From Deltaproteobacteria bacterium (lineage in GTDB: Bacteria; Desulfobacterota; Binatia; DP-6), in contig VBLD01000239.1 of NCBI GenBank assembly GCA_005879205.1, positions 1 through 5,718 on the forward strand: a DNA stretch of 5,718 bases, read 5' to 3'. The notes below the pieces were generated by a model. The model ran no database searches, had not been told where the DNA came from, and was given only the letters and a program-made list of their open reading frames with translations. Of the stretch, positions 1-5,718 are shown piece after piece (position 1 is the stretch's first letter; each line of letters starts with the position of its first letter). Both the position numbers and the translations under genes were made by a program.

Positions 1-1276
1 CGACGCCAATCTGCGCGCGGAGCGAAGCCTGGGTGATCCGCCGGAGATCGTGGCCGTCGATCGTCACGGCGCCCGTGGTGACGTCGTAGAAGCGGGTGAG
101 CAAGCCGAGGATCGTGCTCTTGCCGGCGCCGCTCGGGCCGACGAAGGCGGCCATCGCCCCGGCGGGGATCGTGAAGCTGATGTGGTCGAGGTGGAGCCGG
201 TCCCCGGTATAGCTGAAGGTGACGTCCGCGAAGCGAATCTCCCTTGCCAGCCGCGGGAGCGGTTGCGCTCCGGGCGCGTCGACCACCCGGGGGCGCTGAG
301 CGAGCAGGTCTTCCATGCGCTGCAAACCCCCGGTGGCGGTGATGAGGCTCGGGACGACCTTCTTGGTCAGGCTGTAGGCATCCTTGTTGACGCTCGAGAG
401 CAGGCTCGTGAAGGCGACCAGCGCGCCGACCGTCAGCCGGCCGTGGAGGGCGAGCAGCGCCCCCGTCCCGAGCGCGACGAGCTGCACGAGGAGCACGCCA
501 AGGCTTGAAGCCGTTCCGACCAGCAGGGTGAAGAAATTCGCCCGTACGGTGTCCCGCCCGAGGTGGACGAGCTGTTGCTGGAACCGGGCGAGGGCGAAGT
601 CCTGCAACCCAAACACCTTGATGACCGGTTGGCCTCGGACGTGCTCGTGGACCGTGCTGGCGAACTGCCCTTGGGCCTGCTTCAGCTGATAGTTCGCCCG
701 CGACGCGCGAGGCGTGAAGGCGCGGGCGCCGAGCATCATGAGCGGCAACGCCACCATGGACACCAGAGCCAGGCGCCACTCGAGCAAGAACAGCAGAGGC
801 ACGTTCACGACGAGGCCGATCAGCGACAGCAGCGCGTCGGAGAGGCGGGATGTCAGTCCCTTCTCGATATCCGCCAGATCGCTCGAGAAATGCGCGACCA
901 CATTTCCCGTTTTGGCATGCGAGAAGAAGTCCATCGACAGGCGCTGCAGGTGGCTGAACATCTTCAGGCGCAGGTCGTTCAGGATGTTCGCACCGGCACG
1001 GGCCGTGAGGTAATCGACGGAAAGGTTGGCGAGGACGGCGACCACGAAGCCGCCGGCCAGCGCGGCCAGTATCCGTACAAGGAGAACGCCGTCCGCATCC
1101 GCCAGCGCCGTGTCGATGATGAGCTTCAGGCTCAGGGCGAGGAACGTGTTGAATGCCTGCTGGAGCAGCATGGCCACGACGATCAGGACGGCCTGAACCC
1201 GGTAGGGACGCCAGTATGTGAGAGCACGGCGCATGAACGTGAGGAGCCCCATCACCGATTGACCTCGAGGTTGCAT
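1..1276 (-). CDS. ABC exporter, MsbA-type half-transporter (3' part cut by window edge)
   Basis: The first 425 residues of a fused permease-ATPase of the MsbA/LmrA type are visible. Such proteins work as dimers in the inner membrane and export lipids, peptides or drugs. Residues about 20-305 form the ABC transmembrane domain, with hydrophobic helices near 27-48, 68-86, 146-165, 168-186 and 250-278 and a less hydrophobic one near 283-303. Typical cytoplasmic-loop features are present, such as DFFSHAKTGNVVAHFSSD (residues 116-133) and EHVRGQPVIKVFG (211-223). The nucleotide-binding domain starts near residue 347 (IRFADVTFSY), and the Walker A motif GPSGAGKST lies at 380-388. The window ends at AQIGV, just before the expected Q-loop, so signature, Walker B and H-loop motifs lie outside. 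The ATG at 1276 is preceded by GGAAGG; an ATG at 1252 is an alternative start. The gene begins 27 bases after the ATP-grasp gene on the same strand, so the two are probably cotranscribed. The transported substrate cannot be told from the sequence. Confidence 0.93.
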   Translation of the reverse strand, partial: MQPRGQSVMGLLTFMRRALTYWRPYRVQAVLIVVAMLLQQAFNTFLALSLKLIIDTALADADGVLLVRILAALAGGFVVAVLANLSVDYLTARAGANILNDLRLKMFSHLQRLSMDFFSHAKTGNVVAHFSSDLADIEKGLTSRLSDALLSLIGLVVNVPLLFLLEWRLALVSMVALPLMMLGARAFTPRASRANYQLKQAQGQFASTVHEHVRGQPVIKVFGLQDFALARFQQQLVHLGRDTVRANFFTLLVGTASSLGVLLVQLVALGTGALLALHGRLTVGALVAFTSLLSSVNKDAYSLTKKVVPSLITATGGLQRMEDLLAQRPRVVDAPGAQPLPRLAREIRFADVTFSYTGDRLHLDHISFTIPAGAMAAFVGPSGAGKSTILGLLTRFYDVTTGAVTIDGHDLRRITQASLRAQIGV

Positions 1277-1280
1277 GTCA

Positions 1281-1286
1281 CCTTCC
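1281..1286 (-). promoter_or_regulatory. Probable Shine-Dalgarno site of the ABC exporter
   Basis: On the minus strand GGAAGG lies 4 bases before the ATG at 1276. The spacing is a little short. It still favours this start over the ATG at 1252, whose best candidate (GAGG) lies about 10 bases upstream. The site falls in the 27-base gap after the ATP-grasp stop codon, so the exporter can be translated from the same transcript. Confidence 0.4.
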
Positions 1287-1303
1287 GCGATCGACGCCCC
1301 GTT

Positions 1304-2122
1304 CTACGTCGCGTCGGCTGCGTAGCGCAGTGGTTCACCCCGTGTGATGCGCCGGCACGCAGCGTAGATGTGCTCGGCCAAGAGCCCGGGAGCATCGGGT
1401 ACCCCCATGAAGCTTCCGGACTTGTTGACGTCCACCACGTAGGGACGGCCGGAGCTCAGCACCACATCCATCCCGAAGAGGTCGATGCCGAATGCCCGCC
1501 CGCAGCGCCGGGCAATCTGACGGAGCTCCGGGCTGAGGCGAAACGGGTCGCCGACCTTGTCCTGGTAGGTACGGAGCGGCCAGATCCGCCTCACCCCGAA
1601 CAACCGAGCCCCAATGCAGAAGATCTTGAGGTCACGCCCATCCGGCTCGACATAGCGTTGAGCCATGATCGGTGCGTTCGAAGAGAGAGCGGCCAGCTCG
1701 CGCACGTGCCGGACGATCCGGATGCCCTCCCCACGGGATCCCTGGTACGGCTTGATGATGAGCGGTCCGGCCTCGAGAAGGGGGACCAGATCGTCAGCCT
1801 TCGCCGTTAGGTAGCTATCCGGCGTCGGTACACCAGCCGCTTGGAGAACCCGTGTAACAACGATCTTGTTGCGCATCATCGCCACGGTGGGATACGGGTT
1901 GAGGGTCGCCGCGCCGAGCGCGTGTAGCGCGCCGGCGAGGCTCAACGCGAGGTCCGACCCCGATTTGAGCAGGTACAGGTCACTTTCAACTCGCACCCGC
2001 GATAAGCTGATCAGCTGCTTCTCGGGATGAATGAGCTCTACCTTGACGCCTCGCTCCGAGAGTAAGCGCACGGCTTGCGCGATATTCGGATTCATCCGGT
2101 CGAGGATGATGCAGATTCGCAT
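1304..2122 (-). CDS. RimK-like ATP-grasp ligase
   Basis: This 272-residue protein has the layout of RimK/LysX-type ATP-grasp enzymes, which use ATP to form an acyl-phosphate and couple it to an amine, making amide or peptide bonds. Residues 1-75 form a Rossmann-like N-terminal domain (MRICIILDRM start). The ATP-grasp core follows: NPYPTVAMMRNK at 75-86 with the ATP-binding Lys86, AGVPTPDSY (96-104), IIKP with Lys124, the Gly-rich loop GSRGEG (128-133), DLKIFCIG (164-171), GMDV with Asp219, and VDVNKSG (230-236) carrying the metal-binding positions Asp231 and Asn233. RimK relatives usually have Glu where Asp231 stands. The length is slightly short for RimK (about 300). The ATG at 2122 is the only usable start, because an in-frame TAA lies a few codons upstream without another start codon between. 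It has no clear Shine-Dalgarno. The ABC exporter follows after 27 bases, hinting that the product is exported. The substrate is unknown: glutamylation of a protein, a peptide natural product or a small amide are all possible. Confidence 0.88.
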   Translation of the reverse strand: MRICIILDRMNPNIAQAVRLLSERGVKVELIHPEKQLISLSRVRVESDLYLLKSGSDLALSLAGALHALGAATLNPYPTVAMMRNKIVVTRVLQAAGVPTPDSYLTAKADDLVPLLEAGPLIIKPYQGSRGEGIRIVRHVRELAALSSNAPIMAQRYVEPDGRDLKIFCIGARLFGVRRIWPLRTYQDKVGDPFRLSPELRQIARRCGRAFGIDLFGMDVVLSSGRPYVVDVNKSGSFMGVPDAPGLLAEHIYAACRRITRGEPLRYAADAT

Positions 2123-2182
2123 CGGTCGGCTCGAGGCGAGATTGCGGCCCCGTTACGCAGACGTTAAGGAACGGTTGACCGC

Positions 2183-2198
2183 CTCACCATCGGGTGAG
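2183..2198. repeat. Short inverted repeat in the hydrolase/ATP-grasp gap
   Basis: CTCACC (2183-2188) and GGTGAG (2193-2198) form a perfect 6-base inverted repeat around a 4-base loop, ATCG. It lies about 60 bases upstream of the ATP-grasp start. No T-run follows on either strand, so it is a poor candidate for an intrinsic terminator. It could be an operator or mean nothing. Confidence 0.3.
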
Positions 2199-2235
2199 TC
2201 TCGGAGTCGCGGCGCGGAGGATCACTGAGGGTGGC

Positions 2236-2253
2236 ATCGGGGAATTACCCGAT
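2236..2253. repeat. Short inverted repeat downstream of the hydrolase
   Basis: ATCGGG (2236-2241) pairs with CCCGAT (2248-2253) around a 6-base AT-rich loop, GAATTA. It lies about 40 bases past the hydrolase stop codon, where a terminator would be expected, but no T-run follows on the minus strand. With the hairpin at 2183-2198 it is the only obvious structure in this 169-base gap, in which I could find no convincing promoter for the ATP-grasp gene. Confidence 0.3.
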
Positions 2254-2291
2254 CACCGACCCGCGCGAGGTGTGCGGACGCGCTGCGGCCC

Positions 2292-2957
2292 TCAGGCGGC
2301 TTTCAGTGGCTGGGGTGCGGGCGGCAGCGTGCGGTCCTCGACGGGGGTGGCGAGATGGGCGGCGACCTCGCGCAGGGCGGCGGGGGCGTACAGGAGCCCC
2401 AGATGCCCGCAACCCGGGAGGACGACGAGGCGCCCCTGCCGCCCGTGGGCGACACGCGGAACGGGGACGAGCAGGTCCGCGTCACCGAAGACGGCGATCT
2501 CCTGCGGAGCAATCGCGCCCCCGATGCACGGGGCGCCGAGCGTGACCAGCCGGTGCACGCCCCGGTACCTCTTCACGACCCGGCGTGCGACCAGGCCTCC
2601 CAGGCTGTGGGCGACGATGTCCACCTGCGGCGCCCCGGTGCTCGCCCGAACGGCGTCGATGGCGCGGCAGAGCCGGGAGGCGAGGCGCACCACGTCGAGT
2701 CCCGGGCCATACCGGAAGCTGACGAAGTTCCTGACCCCACGGGCGGACAGGAAGCGGCGCAGGACCAGGAAGTTGGTGGGATCACCGAGGAAACCGTGCA
2801 CGAGCAGCACCGGGGTCGGGTGCGGCGCCCGCGGGTCGAACTCGTCGGCCGCGAAGAGGGGGCGGAGCGGCATTGACAGCACCACGGTGGCGAGCGCCGA
2901 GAGCTCGCTGCCGATCGTGCCCAAGCACGCCCACCATGCGGTTGCGCTTCGGTTCAT
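2292..2957 (-). CDS. Alpha/beta hydrolase, lipase/PGAP1-like, probably membrane-anchored
   Basis: This 221-residue serine hydrolase resembles short bacterial lipases and PGAP1-like proteins, which cleave carboxylic esters. After a short basic start (MNR), residues about 8-30 are hydrophobic and could act as a signal anchor. The core begins at PVLLVHGFLGDP (49-60), with the oxyanion-hole motif HGF at 54-56. The nucleophile elbow is AHSLGG (116-121), placing the catalytic Ser at 118; Ala instead of Gly in the first position is common in true lipases. Probable triad partners are Asp161 in DADLLVP and His185 in GCGHLG. The protein ends in a Pro-rich tail. An in-frame TGA a few codons upstream leaves the ATG at 2957 as the first possible start; the ATG at codon 29 would remove the hydrophobic segment. 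No strong Shine-Dalgarno is seen. The GC content matches the right-hand operon rather than the ATP-grasp gene 169 bases downstream, so cotranscription with that gene is uncertain. Its natural substrate is unknown. Confidence 0.85.
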   Translation of the reverse strand: MNRSATAWWACLGTIGSELSALATVVLSMPLRPLFAADEFDPRAPHPTPVLLVHGFLGDPTNFLVLRRFLSARGVRNFVSFRYGPGLDVVRLASRLCRAIDAVRASTGAPQVDIVAHSLGGLVARRVVKRYRGVHRLVTLGAPCIGGAIAPQEIAVFGDADLLVPVPRVAHGRQGRLVVLPGCGHLGLLYAPAALREVAAHLATPVEDRTLPPAPQPLKAA

Positions 2958-3139
2958 ATTCGACGAACCGAGGTCGAATCACGGCGGCGACCGTCGTCAC
3001 CGCAACGTGTATGATCCCGATGGCAGCCTCACAATGAGGTGAATCACGGAATCGAGGAAGAGAAATCCCCGAAGGCTTCGTCGGGGCATTCGTAGCGCCG
3101 CGGCCCCAGGGGCGGCTGATGCGACCATCGCCGGATCCC

Positions 3140-3169
3140 TTGGAAAGCGACCCGCGGCTGTGCTCTAGT
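3140..3169 (+). promoter_or_regulatory. Possible promoter abutting the GST start codon (leaderless transcript)
   Basis: TTGGAA (3140-3145) and TCTAGT (3164-3169) each match four of six bases of the sigma-70 -35 and -10 consensus, with an 18-base spacer. A transcript from here would start at or within a base or two of the ATG at 3177, giving a leaderless mRNA. This agrees with the lack of any purine-rich Shine-Dalgarno before the GST gene. The match is weak and the assignment is an inference. Confidence 0.3.
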
Positions 3170-3176
3170 CGCGCGC

Positions 3177-3956
3177 ATGGTGAAGATATACGAGCATCCG
3201 CTCTCCCCCTATGCCCAGAAGGTGAAGATCGCGCTCGCCGAGAAGGGCGTCGCATTCGAGGCAGAAATCCCGCCCCTCGCCGGCGGCGACCTCGGACAGT
3301 TCAGGGCGCTCAATCCGCGCCTCGAGGTGCCGACGTTGATCGACGGCGACACCGCGGTCTTCGATTCGACGATCATCCTCGAATACATCGAGGACCGCTG
3401 GCCGACGCCGCCGCTGCTGCCGGCCACGCCCGCCGAGCGCGCCCGGGTGCGCATGCTCGAGGACGTCTGCGACACGTACTACGAGGCGATCAACTGGTCC
3501 TGCTTCGAGATCAACGTCTTCAAGCGGGCGGAAGGCCCCCTCGCGGAGCGCCTCCTCGGACGCGCCACCGAGCAGACGGCCGGCGTGCACGCCTGGCTCG
3601 AGCGGCAGCTCGGATCGCGCCCCTTCTTCAACGGCGACGCCTTCGGATGGGGCGACCTCTCCGTCGTTCCGCACGTCCAGGCGTCGACCCTGGTCGGCCA
3701 CGCGCCGCCGGAGGGCTCGCGTCTCGCCGCCTGGCTCGGCCGCGTCAATACCCGGCCGAGCGTCGCCGCCGTGGCCGAGGCGGCAACGGCGAGCATGGGC
3801 GGCTTCGAGATGCTCCCGCAGCTCATCGCCTCGGGGCAGTTCGTGCGCGAGTACCGCGACCACCGTCTGGAGTGGATGATGCGGAGCGGCGGCGTCGAGA
3901 TCGTGCTCGACGGGATGCGCAAGAAGAACATCCGCTTCACCCATCAGCTCGCGTGA
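3177..3956 (+). CDS. Glutathione S-transferase family protein
   Basis: This 259-residue cytosolic protein has a GST fold, a family that typically conjugates or transfers glutathione or uses it as a cofactor for reduction or isomerisation. Residues 1-76 form the thioredoxin-like domain: MVKIYEHPLSPYAQKVKIAL supplies the first strand and helix with a candidate catalytic Ser10, VPTL at 51-54 carries the cis-proline (Pro52), and FDST (62-65) is the glutathione gamma-glutamyl contact. A helical C-terminal domain follows, with the N-capping region FNGDAFGWGDLS at 151-162. About 50 residues beyond the usual GST end (about 207-259) form a charged tail, so the protein is longer than the usual 200-220. 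The ATG at 3177 fits the start of the first strand; no Shine-Dalgarno is visible. The stop overlaps the GTG start of the FAD oxidase by 4 bases (GTGA), implying translational coupling. The substrate is unknown, and GST-like function without glutathione cannot be excluded. Confidence 0.92.
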   Translation: MVKIYEHPLSPYAQKVKIALAEKGVAFEAEIPPLAGGDLGQFRALNPRLEVPTLIDGDTAVFDSTIILEYIEDRWPTPPLLPATPAERARVRMLEDVCDTYYEAINWSCFEINVFKRAEGPLAERLLGRATEQTAGVHAWLERQLGSRPFFNGDAFGWGDLSVVPHVQASTLVGHAPPEGSRLAAWLGRVNTRPSVAAVAEAATASMGGFEMLPQLIASGQFVREYRDHRLEWMMRSGGVEIVLDGMRKKNIRFTHQLA

Positions 3957-5509
3957 CCCCGGAGCGTCGACGCCGGTTCTGGGGCTGGGGCTGGGAGGGC
4001 GAGGGGCCGGCGCCCGAGCAGCAGCAGGCGATCGCACGGCTGCTCGCCGCGCGCTTCGCGCTCCCGGAGCTGCGGATCGCCGAGCCGCCGCGGCTCGAGG
4101 AGCTCCGGCTTCCCCGGCCCCGCCTGCGACCGCCCACGGCGATCTTCTCGGATGCTCCGTACGACCGCGCCGCGCATACCTACGGGAAGTCGTTCCGCGA
4201 CGTCGTGCGGGCGCTTCGCCGGGAGTTCACCCACCCGCCCGACCTGGTTGCCTTCCCACGCTCGGAGGACGATGTGCGGGCGGTGCTCGACTGGGCCGCG
4301 ACGGCCGGCGCGGCGGTGATCCCTTACGGCGGGGGCTCGAGCGTCGTCGGCGGCGTCGAGGCCGACGTCGGCAAGCGCTACCCGGGCGCGGTCTCGCTCG
4401 ACCTCTCGCGGCTCGACCGCGTGCTCGAGGTAGACCGCACGTCGCGCGCCGCGCGCATCCAGGCCGGCGTGCTCGGACCGGCGCTCGAGGACCAGCTGCG
4501 GCCCCATGGCCTGACGCTCCGCCACTTCCCGCAGTCGTTCGAGTTCTCCTCGCTCGGCGGCTGGATCGCGACGCGATCGGGCGGCCACTACGCTACGCTC
4601 TACACGCACATCGACGAGTTCGTGGAATCGCTGCGCGTGCTGACGCCGACGGGCACGATCGAGACCCGCCGGCTTCCCGGCTGAGTCATCGTCGAGGCGT
4701 GGATGCGACTCCAGGACCGCCCGACGTTCCGGGCGTCGGCGGCGGTGACGTTCCCCGACTTTGCGCGCGGCGCCGCGGCGGCACGCGCGATCGCGCAGGC
4801 GGGCCTCTATCCGGCGAACTGCCGGCTCCTCGACCCGGGCGAGGCCGCGACCGCCGGCGCGGGCGACGGCACGGCCGCGGTTCTCCTCGTCGCCTTCGAG
4901 TCGGCCGACCACGCGCTCGACGCATGGATGGCGCGCGCCCTGGCGCTCGCCGCCGACCACGGCGGCGGCGTGCCGCCCGGCGCCGGCGAGACCAAGCGGA
5001 CCGAGGCGGGCGCCCGCGAAGGCGCCGCCGGTGCGTGGCGGAAGACCTTCCTCGACGCTCCCTATCTCCGTGACACACTCGTCGCGATGGGCATGGTGAG
5101 CGAGACCTTCGAGACCGCGATCACGTGGGATCGCTTCGCGGCGTTCGACACGGGCGTCCGGGCCGCCGCCGAAGATACCCTTCGTCGCGTGTGCGGCGCC
5201 GGTCAGGTGACGTGCCGCTTCACGCACGTTTATCCGGATGGGCCCGCACCGTACTACACCGTGCTCGCCCCCGGCCGGCGCGGCGCCGAGCTCGAGCAGT
5301 GGATGGAGATCAAGCGCGCCGCCTCGGAAGCGATCCTCGGGCTGGGTGGGACGATCACCCACCATCACGCCGTCGGCCGCGATCACCGTCCCTGGTACGA
5401 CCGCGAACGCCCCGCGGGTTTCGCGGTCGCCCTCGCCGCCGCCAAGGCGGCGCTCGACCCCCGCGGCATCCTGAACCCGGGAGTGCTCATCGACCCATGC
5501 CCGACCTGA
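3953..5509 (+). pseudogene. FAD-binding oxidase, alkyl-DHAP synthase (AGPS)-like, interrupted by a TGA and a deletion
   Basis: The gene belongs to the GlcD/AGPS flavoprotein family (FAD_binding_4 plus FAD-oxidase_C). Alkyl-DHAP synthase makes ether-lipid precursors; bacterial relatives often oxidise 2-hydroxy acids, so the substrate is open. Translation starts at GTG 3953, overlapping the GST stop, and gives MTPERRRRFWGWGWEGEGP. The FAD domain shows PPDLVAFPRSEDDVRAV (95-111), the pyrophosphate loop PYGGGSSVVGG (124-134), and SFEFSSLGGWIATRSGGHY (195-213). After residue 243 an in-frame TGA (4682-4684) interrupts it. The same frame continues with VIVEAWMRLQDRPTF and runs to 5509, including SETFETAITWDRF, the AGPS-type His cluster THHHAVG (bases about 5357-5377) and the C-terminal DPRGILNPGVLI. 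The normal segment with GSEGxLG between the two parts, about 18-20 residues, is missing. The pieces are 243 codons and, from ATG 4703, 268 codons. No other lesion is seen, so the loss looks recent, or is an assembly error. Confidence 0.8.
4682..4684 (+). other. In-frame TGA at the deletion junction of the FAD oxidase
   Basis: The codons read CTT CCC GGC TGA GTC ATC GTC GAG GCG TGG ATG. In family members the matching region runs from the loop after the strand ending in TGTIE, through GSEGxLG, into VIxEA. The junction goes straight from LPG to VIVEA. Deleting everything from the second base of a Ser TCN codon to the first base of a Gly GGA codon would create this TGA and keep the downstream frame. 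Confidence 0.65.
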
Positions 5510-5718
5510 TCCTGCTCCGCCACGGCGAGTCGCAGTGGAACCTCGAGAACCGCTTCACCGGCTGGGTCGACGTCCCGCTCTCGCCGCGCGGCGAGGCGGA
5601 GGCGCGCGCCGCCGGCGAGAAGCTCCGCGGCCGGAAGATCGACAAGCTCTATACCTCGATGCTCGTGCGGGCCACGGAGACCGCGCGCCTCGCGCTCGAG
5701 GCCGCCGGCATCGGCCCG
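5497..5718 (+). CDS. gpmA: 2,3-bisphosphoglycerate-dependent phosphoglycerate mutase (5' part, cut by window edge)
   Basis: The first 74 residues are visible out of about 200-250 expected. The enzyme interconverts 3-phosphoglycerate and 2-phosphoglycerate in glycolysis and gluconeogenesis through a phosphohistidine intermediate in the cytosol. LILLRHGESQWNLENRFTGW (4-23) holds the RHG motif with the phosphorylated His9, and the NRFTGW segment followed by DVPLSPRG separates this enzyme from generic histidine phosphatases. TSMLVRATETA (53-63) supplies the second conserved active-site Arg region. The ATG at 5497 lies inside the end of the FAD oxidase frame (stop 5507-5509), a 13-base overlap; GGGAG at 5479-5483 is the nearest purine-rich stretch and is rather far away. 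Expression probably depends on the upstream operon. If translation stops early at the oxidase TGA, coupling into gpmA could be weakened unless ribosomes restart downstream. Confidence 0.85.
   Translation, partial: MPDLILLRHGESQWNLENRFTGWVDVPLSPRGEAEARAAGEKLRGRKIDKLYTSMLVRATETARLALEAAGIGP

Noticed and set aside
563..1810. A 415-codon open frame on the plus strand across the ABC and ATP-grasp genes
   Set aside because: The minus strand encodes well-conserved transporter and ATP-grasp motifs here. The plus frame is charged low-complexity sequence and crosses a gene boundary.
2184..2237. A 17-codon minus-strand ORF (MPPSVILRAATPRLTRW) upstream of the ATP-grasp gene, considered as a RiPP precursor
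   Set aside because: It has no Shine-Dalgarno, leader motif or core with repeated Asp/Glu/Ser/Thr, and it lies in a gap where such short ORFs arise by chance.
2976..3049. Nine-base direct repeat GAATCACGG (2976-2984 and 3041-3049) in the divergent gap
   Set aside because: A single 9-base repeat in about 220 bases is not far from chance expectation, and no third copy or symmetry supports a binding site.
3067..3086. Hairpin CCCCGA...TCGGGG in the divergent gap, considered as a terminator
   Set aside because: No gene ends just upstream of it on either strand, and there is no clean T-run (ATTTCTCTT follows only on the minus strand). It may be a chance GC-rich palindrome or part of a regulatory region.
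4682..4711. TGA read as selenocysteine, with a small hairpin (GAGTC 4683-4687 pairing with GACTC 4707-4711, plus inner ATC/GAT)
   Set aside because: The apical loop begins only about 6 bases after the TGA, too close for a bacterial SECIS. The family has no Cys or Sec at this point, and conserved residues are missing exactly here, which points to a deletion.
3944..5386. A 480-codon open frame on the minus strand, antisense to the FAD oxidase
   Set aside because: It is a GC-bias shadow: Arg/Gly/Ala-rich with no domain motif, while the plus strand carries clear FAD-oxidase motifs throughout. It stays open across the plus-strand TGA only because it is another frame.

Overview
The window is high-GC bacterial DNA with six protein-coding loci and no RNA gene, CRISPR array or insertion sequence that I could recognise. 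The high GC, tightly packed genes, GTG start, overlapping genes and a GST gene without a Shine-Dalgarno sequence fit an uncultured high-GC soil or sediment bacterium, such as a deltaproteobacterium-like or Methylomirabilota-like lineage. That placement is a weak inference; no marker gene here fixes it.

Layout. The left half (1-2957) is on the minus strand. Read in the direction of transcription it holds a membrane-anchored alpha/beta hydrolase (2292-2957), a 169-base gap, a RimK-like ATP-grasp ligase (1304-2122), and 27 bases later an MsbA-type ABC exporter half-transporter (1276 to beyond base 1). The exporter is cut by the window edge just before its Q-loop. The right half (3177-5718) is on the plus strand. 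It holds a glutathione S-transferase family gene (3177-3956), an alkyl-DHAP-synthase-like FAD-binding oxidase (3953-5509), and the start of gpmA, phosphoglycerate mutase (5497 to the edge). These three overlap by 4 and 13 bases and look like one translationally coupled operon. The 219-base divergent gap (2958-3176) must serve both sides; a weak promoter sits directly against the GST start codon.

The most notable point is the oxidase. Its reading frame is interrupted by a TGA at 4682-4684, and the frame continues intact afterwards to 5509. Compared with the AGPS/GlcD-type family, about 18-20 residues are missing exactly there, including the conserved GSEGxLG segment of the FAD domain. One in-frame deletion joining the first base of a Ser codon to the last two bases of a Gly codon would explain the lost residues, the stop and the preserved frame together. 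The gene is therefore probably a recent pseudogene, or the site of an assembly error.

The second point is the pairing of an ATP-grasp amide ligase with an ABC exporter in a stretch of clearly lower GC than the hydrolase and the right-hand operon. This suggests a small, possibly acquired, peptide-modification and export module. No precursor peptide is visible in the window.
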